Source: JACKOD01 sp041591635 | GTDB lineage: Bacteria > Pseudomonadota > Gammaproteobacteria > Pseudomonadales > Oleiphilaceae | Length of the DNA: 23,696 bases | Assembly (NCBI GenBank): GCA_041591635.1 | Contig: JBFHRO010000023.1 | Coordinates: 1 to 23,696, forward strand | Direction: 5' to 3' | In this document: one piece after another, positions 1-6,650 of the stretch | Layout: each line of letters begins with the position of its first letter | How positions within the stretch are numbered: the first letter of the stretch is position 1 | Made by a program: the position numbers and the translations under genes | The notes under the pieces: generated by a model | What the model saw: the letters and a program-made list of their open reading frames with translations, nothing else | Told to the model about the DNA's origin: nothing | Database searches by the model: none

Positions 1-3
1 GCG

Positions 4-774
4 TCATACCGTGAGATACCCCCCATCCACATTAAGGCAGGCACCGGTGGTGTAACTGGCGGCATCCGACACCAGATAGAGCACAGCCCCGGCCATTTCC
101 TCGGGTTTGGCCGCCCGGTTCATGGGCACGTGCTCAAGGGCCTTGCGCAAAATGGCCTCGTTATTGATGAGGGTGGAGGCAAACCGGGTATCCGTCAGCC
201 CCGGCAGCAGGGCGTTGACCCGGATCCCCAAGCCGGCACACTCCTTGGCGAAGGCTTTGGTCATGGAAACCACGGCAGCCTTGGTCATCGAATACACGCC
301 CTGAAAATGCCCCGGCACCACCGCATTCACCGATGCCACATTGACAATCGCCCCCTGCTTTTGCTGGCGCATGAGTTTGCCGGCTTCCACAGACAGGTAA
401 AAATAGCCCCGAATATTCACCTCAAGGGTTTTTTCGAACGCCTCCAGTGGTGTATCCAGAATATGACCAAAGTGCGGGTTGGTGGCGGCGTTGTTGACCA
501 GAATATCGAGTCGTCCGTAACGGGTAGCGATCGTTTCAAACAAGGCCTTGATCTGACCCAAATCGCCGATATGGCAGGCCATGGCCTCGGCCTTGCCTCC
601 GTCGGCCAGAATGCGCTCGACCACCTGCTGACAGGCGTCCGGCTTGCGACTGGTGACCAGAACCTGCGCCCCGGCTCTGGCCAGCGTGCAGGCAATCGCC
701 TCGCCAATGCCGCGACTGCCGCCGGTGACTAGCGCCACCTTGCCGTTGAGATTGAATAATGCCTCTGTGCCCAT
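4..774 (-). CDS. SDR family NAD(P)-dependent oxidoreductase
   Basis: Classical short-chain dehydrogenase/reductase, expected to interconvert a hydroxyl and a keto group using NAD(P)H in the cytoplasm. From the chosen start it is 256 aa, the usual family length. Visible motifs are TGGSRGIG at residues 17-24 (dinucleotide binding), NNAA at 94-97, structural N120, and catalytic S148, Y161 (YSMTK) and K165. The C-terminal NVDGG motif is present. The frame opens ten codons earlier (804), but the ATG at 774 is preferred because the family begins just before the LxGKVALVTGG strand and AAGGGG lies upstream. It is the last gene of a minus-strand cluster with a histidine phosphatase and a phosphotransferase, a grouping often seen near fatty acid or steroid catabolism genes. 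The substrate cannot be read from sequence. It appears intact although the first gene of the cluster is broken. Confidence 0.93.
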   Translation of the reverse strand: MGTEALFNLNGKVALVTGGSRGIGEAIACTLARAGAQVLVTSRKPDACQQVVERILADGGKAEAMACHIGDLGQIKALFETIATRYGRLDILVNNAATNPHFGHILDTPLEAFEKTLEVNIRGYFYLSVEAGKLMRQQKQGAIVNVASVNAVVPGHFQGVYSMTKAAVVSMTKAFAKECAGLGIRVNALLPGLTDTRFASTLINNEAILRKALEHVPMNRAAKPEEMAGAVLYLVSDAASYTTGACLNVDGGYLTV

Positions 775-813
775 GACCTTGTTACCCCTTGGTGCGTTTA
801 GCAAAATGTGGCT

Positions 814-1512
814 TTAGCGGAAAGTTACCCCGGCCAGATCACCGGCCTGTTGCAGATAACCGTGATCGTTGAAATATCCCAGGCTGATGGTCTGATCGCG
901 ATACTTGAGCTGGGTAATGGAGCCATTGACGATCGACCAGTTCATGGCAAAGGCCGTGGGCGCCGATATCGCCAGCACCTGGTGCAGCAGTGCGGTGATG
1001 GGGCCGCCCGAGGTGAAGATGGCCACCGACTGGCTTCGGCCCACCTCGTCTATCACCTGCTGCAGCCCGCCCATGACTCGGGCATTGAACTCGCGCCAGG
1101 ATTCGATACCCGGAATCAGGAATTCGCCCCCCCACCAGCGCTCGACCACTTTCTCAAACACTGGCTGGAAATGCTGCAGGCGATCAATACGCTCGGCGAC
1201 AAAATCCGCCACGAAGGGATCGGTCTCTGCCAGGCCCACCGCATAGGCGCGGGTGAGGGCAATATGGTCAAATTCGTTGAAGGCGGGGTTTTCGATCAGA
1301 TGCAACGGCCGCCCGAGCGCCGCCAGCGCCAGATGGGCCGTTTCGCGCTGACGTGCCAGCGTGCCGCTGTAGACGTGATCAAAGCGGATACCGGCACGCT
1401 GCAGATACGCCCCCAGGCAATGCGCCTGGGCTTGCCCCTGCGGTGACAGCTGGTCGTAGTTGTCATGGCCGAAACTGGCCTGGCCATGACGGATCAGGTA
1501 AATGGTTCCCAT
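814..1512 (-). CDS. Histidine phosphatase (phosphoglycerate-mutase-like) family protein
   Basis: A 232-aa member of the histidine phosphatase superfamily, a phosphohydrolase or mutase fold that forms a phosphohistidine. The N-terminus has the RHG signature (R8, H9, G10), followed by the SGTLARQRETA helix with R54 and an acidic E80. The second catalytic histidine expected near the C-terminus is absent: the strand reads FTSGG with S168 where HGG is usual. I believe this substitution recurs in the subfamily linked to acyl-CoA dehydrogenase/phosphotransferase clusters, but cannot check. The ATG at 1512 is chosen because AGAGG lies about seven bases upstream and the fold begins directly with MGTIYLIRHG; the open frame runs on to 1740 without homology. 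It is 26 bp from the phosphotransferase stop and about 40 bp from the SDR start, so all three are probably one transcript. The specific substrate is unknown. Confidence 0.9.
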   Translation of the reverse strand: MGTIYLIRHGQASFGHDNYDQLSPQGQAQAHCLGAYLQRAGIRFDHVYSGTLARQRETAHLALAALGRPLHLIENPAFNEFDHIALTRAYAVGLAETDPFVADFVAERIDRLQHFQPVFEKVVERWWGGEFLIPGIESWREFNARVMGGLQQVIDEVGRSQSVAIFTSGGPITALLHQVLAISAPTAFAMNWSIVNGSITQLKYRDQTISLGYFNDHGYLQQAGDLAGVTFR

Positions 1513-1538
1513 ACTCGCCTCTTTGTGCCGCCCACCGG

Positions 1539-2276
1539 TTACGCCCGTGGGGTGCTGATTTTCTGCTGCAGATACTGCTCCAGAAACTGCACTGCCTCGA
1601 TAAAGCCGGCAAAACGCGGGTCCTGCGTTTGGCCGTGATGGTAGCGATAGTAGATTTGTTGCAGTATCACTGCCAGCCGAAACAGGCCAAACACCTCGTA
1701 AAAGGCGAAATCGTCCACCCGCCTTCCGGCCTGCCGGCAATAGTAGTCCACCAGTTCCCGGCGCGTCAGCATGCCCGGCAAATGGCTGGGCTGGCGTCGC
1801 AACGCCTGCAGGGGCGCGGGATCACCAGCCTCGACCCAATAGGCCAGCGAGCAGCCCAAATCCATCAGAGGGTCACCGATGGTGGCCATCTCCCAGTCCA
1901 GCACCCCGATCACCTCCATGGGCGATTCGGGGTTCAGCACCACATTGTCGAACCGGTAATCGTTGTGAATCACACAGGCGCTGACCTGCGCCGGGCGCCT
2001 GGCCTCGAGCCACGCCATTACGGCTTCGAAGTCGGGCGCCTTGTCGGTGCGGGCGGCACGAAAGCGCTCGCTCCAGCCACGAACCTGACGCTCGACATAA
2101 TCGCCTTCGCGATACAGGTCCCGCAGGCGGCTATTTTCCCAGGGCACCTGATGCAACTGCACCAGCCGGTTCATCAGCGACTGGCATAGCTGCTGGCGTT
2201 GCGCCGTATTAGCCGCCAGAGCTGCCGGCATTTCACTGCGCGCAATGATGCCATTGAGGCACTCCATGACATAGAA
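1539..2276 (-). pseudogene. Phosphotransferase (APH/choline-kinase-like), 3' part, split by IS607-type element
   Basis: C-terminal two thirds (about 245 codons) of an aminoglycoside-phosphotransferase/choline-kinase-like enzyme of the type found near acyl-CoA dehydrogenases. It carries the catalytic HNDYRFDN motif and the metal-binding LDWEMATIGDP motif, D215 and D236 in the rebuilt protein. The N-terminal part, with the glycine loop and the nucleotide-binding lysine region, lies across the mobile element at 4170-4496. The fragment reads as EFYVMECLNG immediately after the element, matching the hinge region of intact relatives. An ATG at 2267 could restart translation but would give a kinase without its N-lobe, so activity is not expected. 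Gene and element lie on the same strand, so transcription could still reach the two downstream genes. Confidence 0.9.
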
Positions 2277-2281
2277 CTCAC

Positions 2282-2420
2282 TCCGTTCCTCCAGACTTAA
2301 CCAAAGCTATCCATAAGTAGCTTTGCGCTGGATTCCTGCTTCATTGAGGCTGGTTTCGTCCTGAGCTTGCGTTCAGAACCAGAGCCTTCCTCTCCACAGG
2401 CGGTCACGGTGGAACTCACC
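2282..2420 (-). ncRNA. Predicted TnpB guide RNA (reRNA/omega-RNA) scaffold at the IS right end
   Basis: TnpB guide RNAs are known to cover the 3' end of tnpB and run through the right end into flanking DNA, which supplies the guide. Here the last 20 or so codons of tnpB and the short tail beyond contain a perfect hairpin: CAAAGCTA at 2302-2309 pairs with TAGCTTTG at 2318-2325 around an 8-nt loop, about 20 nt from the element edge. The 5' limit given is a guess. The guide would be the phosphotransferase sequence read on the minus strand from about 2281 or 2276 downward. The hairpin and its location are seen; the RNA itself is inferred from the family. Confidence 0.55.
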
Positions 2421-3508
2421 GCCAAATTTCTTAAATTCATGCTGGCATTTACGTCACGCTGATGCACCGACTGACAACCTGGACAAACCCACTCGCGCAC
2501 GGTCAGCGGCAAGGCGTCCAGTTTATAGTCGCACACTGAGCAGGTTTTGCTGCTGGGATACCAGCGGTCTGCCACTACGATCAGCCCGCCACGTTGCGCA
2601 ACCTTGTAATCCAGTTGCCGACGAAACTCAAAAAAGCCCATATCGGCCACCGTCCTCGAAAGATGCCGGTTCGCCAGCATGCCTTTTACATTCAAGTCTT
2701 CGATGCCGAGGGTGTGAAAGCGGCTGGCGAGGCGGGTCGTGAGCTGGTGCAGTGCATCCTGACGAATGTTGCAGATTCGGGCATGCAGTCGTGCCAGTTT
2801 CGCGCTTGCTCTCTTACGGTTCTGCGAACCCTTGACCTTGCGCGACAAGCGGCGTGACAGTCGTCGCAATCGACTCATCAGCATCTTGTGCGCCCTGGGG
2901 CCTGTGATGACTTCTCCCGTTGAAAGCGTTGCCAGTGCCGATATGCCCAGATCCACGCCCACCACGCCTTGGTTTTCGGCTTTTGGTCGGTGCGAATCGT
3001 TTGGGACATCGACGGTAATGCTGACAAACCAGCGGTCGGCCACGCGAGATACCGTGGCAGACATGATCTTGCCTGCGAAGCGCAACGCCTCACGCATGCG
3101 TACCCACCCAAGATTGGGGATGCGCAGGCGTGAACCGTCCACGTCAAACTGGTCGTTGGTCAGGCTGAAGCGGTCATGCTGTCCTTTTTTGCGGAATTTC
3201 GGGTACCTGGTACGACCGGCGAAAAAGTTCTTGAACGCCGCGCCTAACTGGATGATGGCCATCTGTGGCGCGTTCTTGGTGACCTCCAGCATCCACGGAA
3301 ACTGCTCGCGCTTGATGGCGTTAAGCTGACGGCGCAACGACATCTGCGAGGGTTTCGGTAGTGACGGATTGAGCTTGCAGGCATCGTACTGTTTTTGCCA
3401 CTGGGCCAGCGCCCAGTTGTAGGCGAAACGTGCTGTGCCTGCCGCTCGTGCGAGGTAAGTGGCCTGCACGTGGTTGGGATCGAGGGCGATTTTATGGGCA
3501 ATCAGCAT
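2297..3508 (-). CDS. tnpB: TnpB, RNA-guided nuclease of IS607-family element
   Basis: A 403-aa TnpB, the transposon-encoded relative of Cas12 that uses an RNA from the element's right end to cut target DNA. An N-terminal helix-turn-helix-like region (about 1-60) precedes the split RuvC domain. All three catalytic acids are visible: D186 (GVDLGIS), E270 (GIEDLNVKGM) and D352 (HQRDVNASMNL). A zinc ribbon lies between the last two, with C323/C326 and C342/C345. The C-terminal tail, with its ACGE and MKQES motifs, resembles other IS607 TnpB proteins, and its coding sequence overlaps the expected guide-RNA scaffold. The ATG overlaps the tnpA stop by seven bases, implying translational coupling. 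Nothing suggests inactivation. Family members are known to help retain the element by cutting empty sites; for this copy that is inference. Confidence 0.95.
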   Translation of the reverse strand: MLIAHKIALDPNHVQATYLARAAGTARFAYNWALAQWQKQYDACKLNPSLPKPSQMSLRRQLNAIKREQFPWMLEVTKNAPQMAIIQLGAAFKNFFAGRTRYPKFRKKGQHDRFSLTNDQFDVDGSRLRIPNLGWVRMREALRFAGKIMSATVSRVADRWFVSITVDVPNDSHRPKAENQGVVGVDLGISALATLSTGEVITGPRAHKMLMSRLRRLSRRLSRKVKGSQNRKRASAKLARLHARICNIRQDALHQLTTRLASRFHTLGIEDLNVKGMLANRHLSRTVADMGFFEFRRQLDYKVAQRGGLIVVADRWYPSSKTCSVCDYKLDALPLTVREWVCPGCQSVHQRDVNASMNLRNLAVSSTVTACGEEGSGSERKLRTKPASMKQESSAKLLMDSFG

Positions 3509-4125
3509 GAGGCGGCCTGCACGGCTTTCTTCACGCCATCCAGTAACTTCTGGTTCTTGCGTGATCGGCTGCCGTAGAGTCGTGCCGAGAATACCGTGAT
3601 GATTTCCAGTACATCTTGGGCCAGATCTTCCTCAAAAGTGGTGTCGAAGCCCTGGTTGATAATGAGCACTTCCACGTTTTTAGCTTCGCAGATGGCAAAG
3701 ACCAGCTCCGCACCAAAGCGCAACAAGTGGTCTTTATGGGCGACCACCAGGCGACCGACACGCCCCGCGATGATTTCATCCAGTAGTCGTTTCAAGCCTT
3801 TCTTGTTGTAGTTCATGCCGGAGCCAAGATCGGCAATGACTTCAAACGTCCAGCCTTGCCTGGCACAGTAAAGTTCCAGTACCTGCTTTTGCCGCTCGAG
3901 ATCATCCTTCTGGTCATGGCTGGACACGCGAGCATAGGCAATGGTTTTGCGGTCTTGTGGTACAGCCAGAAACAGATCAGGCTTGATTTTGGCAAGGTCA
4001 TAGCGTCGTTGCCCACCGGCAGTGCGCTCCGGTACCAGTTTGCCCTCGGCCTCCCACCGCCGTAATGTCGTAATCGACACACCCAGCGCCTCTGCCGCTT
4101 CGCCTATCGCAACATATCTATTCAT
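3502..4125 (-). CDS. tnpA: TnpA, IS607-family serine recombinase transposase
   Basis: A 207-aa transposase in two parts. Residues 1-50 form a MerR-like winged helix (IGEAAEALGVSITTLRRWE, then GGQRRYD) that binds the element ends. The rest is a resolvase-type catalytic domain beginning YARVSSHDQ, with S68 the likely nucleophile, R66 beside it and LERQ following at 76-79. The VVAHKDHLLRFG segment is the conserved catalytic helix region. The length is normal for IS607 TnpA. The ATG at 4125 has no Shine-Dalgarno sequence, and the predicted promoter in the left end would start transcription within a base or two of it. tnpB starts inside its last codons. Apparently intact. Confidence 0.95.
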   Translation of the reverse strand: MNRYVAIGEAAEALGVSITTLRRWEAEGKLVPERTAGGQRRYDLAKIKPDLFLAVPQDRKTIAYARVSSHDQKDDLERQKQVLELYCARQGWTFEVIADLGSGMNYNKKGLKRLLDEIIAGRVGRLVVAHKDHLLRFGAELVFAICEAKNVEVLIINQGFDTTFEEDLAQDVLEIITVFSARLYGSRSRKNQKLLDGVKKAVQAASC

Positions 4126-4127
4126 GC

Positions 4128-4154
4128 TGGATAGTTTAAGTTAGTTATGGATAG
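4128..4154. repeat. Subterminal TGGATAG repeats of the IS607-type element
   Basis: TGGATAG occurs at 4128-4134 and 4148-4154, start to start 20 bp, about two helical turns, so both copies face the same side of the DNA. The second copy lies within TTATGGATAG, whose reverse complement CTATCCATAA is at 2307-2316 near the other end. IS607-family transposases bind short repeats at the ends, so these are the best candidates for TnpA sites. Confidence 0.55.
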
Positions 4155-4161
4155 ATTTCAA
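4133..4161 (-). promoter_or_regulatory. Predicted sigma70-type promoter of tnpA
   Basis: On the minus strand TTGAAA (4161-4156) and TAAACT (4138-4133) are separated by exactly 17 bp. Transcription would begin around 4126-4127, at or next to the tnpA ATG at 4125, giving an almost leaderless message; no Shine-Dalgarno sequence is present. The hexamers are interleaved with the TGGATAG repeats at 4128-4134 and 4148-4154, so TnpA bound to its end sites could block its own promoter. This is inferred from sequence match only. Confidence 0.5.
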
Positions 4162-4169
4162 TTAAACCG

Positions 4170-4496
4170 CTCACACCCCAGGACTGTTTCATCGTCGCAA
4201 AAAGCCAGCATCTGCGGCACATAGGGAAAGTGGCCCCGCAAGCTCTGCATGATGCGGTATTCCCGCCCCATGTCATGCGCCGAGCGGGCTTTCTTGCCAA
4301 AGGGCGGGCGGCGCAGTACCTAATCCCGGTTATCGTAGCGAATCAGGTAAGTCAGGTTCGATGCCCCACCCGGAAACTGGGTCACGCGCGGCGAGCCCTC
4401 CAGGCCAGGAATATGCGCCTGCAAGTACGGGTGAAGGCGAGCGAGCGCAAGGTCTTTGCCCGGGCGTACGCTTGTGGCTTCATCGGTGTGGTTCAT
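4170..4496 (-). pseudogene. Phosphotransferase, 5' part, with in-frame TAG at codon 59
   Basis: N-terminal 109 codons of the gene whose remainder is at 1539-2276. The ATG at 4496 has a good Shine-Dalgarno sequence (AGGAG, about nine bases upstream). The product runs through FPGGASNLTYLIRYDNRD, the N-lobe glycine-rich loop, then a TAG at 4320-4322, then VLRRPPFGKKARSAHDMGREYRIM, the conserved nucleotide-binding lysine segment. Relatives usually have an aromatic residue at the TAG position, so a TGG or TAC codon probably mutated. The frame continues to VLGCE and meets the element. Joined to the downstream part it encodes 354 aa, the normal length. Two independent lesions mean the gene is dead unless both are suppressed. 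The ATG lies only about 15 bp from homology to the truncated LysR gene on the other strand. Confidence 0.88.
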
Positions 4497-5250
4497 GCTG
4501 TTTGCTCCTGCGGGGCCCCTGGCCCAACAATTGATTCACCCGGTGCGCGAGGCGCTGCAGCGTCTGCACTGTGCGCTGCAAGAACACCGCCATTTTGACC
4601 CGGCCCAACTGCAACAGGTCTTTCGCCTGGGCCTGCGGGACATTTTCGAGGCCATGCTGCTGCCGGGCCTTACCGCCGAGTTGGCGACACGCTCGCCGGG
4701 AGTCAGCCTCAGCTGCATCAAGACCAGCCGCACCTCGCTGGCGCACGACCTTGCGACCGGGCGCATTGATCTGGCAGCCGATGTGCTGATCAGCCACGAC
4801 GACAATCTGTGCCACCAGAAACTGCTCGACGACCCGCTGGTGTGCCTGTTACGTCAGGGCCACCCGCAGGCCCACGCCATGACGCTGGAAACCTATCTGC
4901 AACTGCGCCATGTGCTGGTATCCTCACGCGAACGGGGCCCCGCCTTTGAGGATGTGGAGCTGTCGCGCCATGGCCTGCAACGCCACGTGGGCCTGCGCAC
5001 GCCACACTATTACGCTGCAGCCCTGGTCGCCGGCCAAACCGACATGCTGCTCACGGTGCCGCAACGCTTCGCCTGCATTTTGCAACGCAGCGCCGCCCTG
5101 CAGATTTGCCCCCTGCCGCTGCCGATCGCCCCCATGGAGGTGTACCTGTACTGGCATCGCCACCTCGACCCGGACCCGGCGCACCGCTGGCTGCGAACCC
5201 GTATTCAGGCGCGGGTCAGCGCAACATCAGACCAGAGCGCCTCCCCCTGA
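4495..5250 (+). pseudogene. LysR-type regulator remnant lacking its DNA-binding domain
   Basis: The reading frame matches the effector-binding domain of a LysR-type regulator. The linker-helix region reads PLAQQLIHPVREALQRLHCAL, followed by FDPAQLQQVFRLGLRDIFEAMLLPGL, the usual start of the sensor domain, and it ends at the natural C-terminus. The N-terminal winged helix, about 70 residues, is missing: upstream of roughly 4510 the DNA is instead the start of the phosphotransferase on the opposite strand. The intergenic region expected between such divergent genes is also gone. A deletion that removed the HTH and the shared promoter region explains this. The start given is an in-frame ATG with no evidence of use; an upstream ATG at 4456 is also open. 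A protein made from this frame could bind ligand or dimerise but not bind DNA. Confidence 0.75.
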
Positions 5251-5340
5251 GTACCGGCAACCAAAACCGGTTACAATGCCCCCCGGCGCTGATCCCGGTG
5301 CCGTGACCGATTCACCTCCCAAACGGAAAGCGCCATTCCT

Positions 5341-6594
5341 GTGTCCTCTTTATCTCACACCTACGATGTCATCATTCTGGGCGCTGGCGCCTCGGGCCTC
5401 TTTTGCGCCTTTACGGCGGCCCGACGCGGACGCCGGGTACTGGTGCTGGAAAAGGCCAACAAGGTCGGCAAAAAGATTTTGATGTCCGGCGGGGGGCGCT
5501 GTAACTTCACCAATCACCAGGTCGAGGCGCGGCACTATATTTCTGCCAACCCCCACTTCTGCAAGTCGGCCCTCAAGCGCTTTACCCAGTGGGATTTCAT
5601 CGCCATGGTCGAGGCGCACGGCATTGCATACGAAGAACGCAAACACAGCCAGCTGTTCTGCAAAGACTCGGCCAAGGCGATCCTCGACATGCTGCTGTGC
5701 GAATGCCAGCTCGCCGGCGTCAGCATCAAGACCCACTGCGATTTATCCCTCATTGTCCCTTTGCCCCCCACGCCCGCCGCCGAGCCTCAGGATTCAAACC
5801 ATACCCGGCCGCGTTACGAGGTGCGTTTCTCCCAGGGGCACGACCAGCACCGTCTGAGCTGCCAGTCGCTGGTGGTCGCCACCGGCGCCCTGTCCATCCC
5901 CACCCTGGGAGGCAGCGGCATGGGCTACGACATTGCCGCCCAGTTCGGCATCCCCACCACCCCACGCCGGGCCGGGCTGGTTCCCCTGATGTTCAGCGAT
6001 GGAATGAAACCCCTGTGTGAACGTTTGGCCGGGTTGGCGCTGGATGTCAGCATCGAATGCAACGACCAGTGCTTTCGGGAAAACCTGCTATTTACCCATC
6101 GGGGAATCAGCGGGCCGGTGGTATTGCAGATATCCAATTACTGGGCGCCGGGTGATAGCTTGCTGCTCAACCTGCTTCCCGACCTCGATGCCCCGGCATG
6201 GCTGCATGCAGCCAAGGCCACGGCCAAACGCAGCCTGTTGCGCACTTTTCTCAGCCAAACCCTGGCCAAGGGCCTGGTCAACGAGTTGCAAGCCCTCTGG
6301 TGGCCGGAGATGGCCGAGAAGCCCCTGGCCGAATTCAGCGACGCCCAACTCACCGCCATAGGCCAAAACCTCAATCAGTGGCGACTGAAGCCATCGGCCT
6401 CGGAAGGCTACCGTACCGCAGAAGTGACGCTGGGCGGGGTGGATACCCACGCCATCAGCTCCCGCACCATGGAAGCCATGGCTCAGCCCGGCCTCTATTT
6501 TGTCGGCGAAGTGCTGGATGTCAGCGGCCATTTGGGGGGCTACAATTTTCAATGGGCCTGGTCTTCGGGCCATGCCGCCGGCTGTTTTGCCTGA
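5341..6594 (+). CDS. HI0933/YhiN (BaiN-like) family flavoprotein
   Basis: A 417-aa FAD-dependent oxidoreductase of the HI0933/YhiN family. The N-terminal Rossmann motif is VIILGAGASGLFCA (about 10-23), followed by an LEKANKVGKKILMSG stretch and the signature GGGRCNFTN around residue 50. The C-terminal FAD segment reads TLGGVDTHAI, then GLYFVGEVLDVSGHLGGYNFQWAWSSG. A distant member, BaiN, acts in bile acid dehydroxylation, but the role of the proteobacterial proteins is unknown. The start is a GTG at 5341, the only sensible start for the Rossmann strand, with GGAAAG about 13 bases upstream. It begins a plus-strand group with the next two genes (gaps 56 and 16 bp). Length and motifs are complete. 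Confidence 0.93.
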   Translation: MSSLSHTYDVIILGAGASGLFCAFTAARRGRRVLVLEKANKVGKKILMSGGGRCNFTNHQVEARHYISANPHFCKSALKRFTQWDFIAMVEAHGIAYEERKHSQLFCKDSAKAILDMLLCECQLAGVSIKTHCDLSLIVPLPPTPAAEPQDSNHTRPRYEVRFSQGHDQHRLSCQSLVVATGALSIPTLGGSGMGYDIAAQFGIPTTPRRAGLVPLMFSDGMKPLCERLAGLALDVSIECNDQCFRENLLFTHRGISGPVVLQISNYWAPGDSLLLNLLPDLDAPAWLHAAKATAKRSLLRTFLSQTLAKGLVNELQALWWPEMAEKPLAEFSDAQLTAIGQNLNQWRLKPSASEGYRTAEVTLGGVDTHAISSRTMEAMAQPGLYFVGEVLDVSGHLGGYNFQWAWSSGHAAGCFA

Positions 6595-6650
6595 ATGGCT
6601 GCCGGTCTTTCAAGACGATAACGAGTAAACAGGTAACTGAGCGAGCAACC

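Larger units (their letters stand above)
2277..4174 (-). mobile_element. IS607-family insertion sequence (tnpA + tnpB), apparently complete
   Basis: The element carries a serine-recombinase tnpA and a tnpB on the minus strand. Its limits are unusually clear because it sits inside a recognisable coding sequence. The pentamer CTCAC occurs at both edges, 2277-2281 and 4170-4174, so the element is either 2277-4169 or 2282-4174, in both cases 1893 bp. Removing it with one CTCAC restores the phosphotransferase frame exactly. It has no long terminal inverted repeats, as expected for IS607. Subterminal CTATCCATAA (2307-2316) and its complement TTATGGATAG (4145-4154) lie near opposite ends, and TGGATAG is repeated at 4128-4134. 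Both genes are open with active-site residues present, so the copy may be mobile. Confidence 0.9.

Noticed and set aside
1353..2189. 278-codon plus-strand frame opposite the phosphatase and phosphotransferase
   Set aside because: Antisense shadow of coding DNA on the other strand; no motifs, composition typical of GC-rich reverse frames.
5251..5340. TACAAT (5272-5277) and an ACCGG/CCGGT inverted repeat before the flavoprotein as promoter or terminator
   Set aside because: No matching -35 and no T tract after the repeat, so neither role is supported enough to list.
6198..6650. 151-codon N-terminal extension of the saccharopine-dehydrogenase-like frame
   Set aside because: It overlaps the flavoprotein gene in another frame, has no recognisable domain, and the Rossmann strand begins right after the ATG at 6651.
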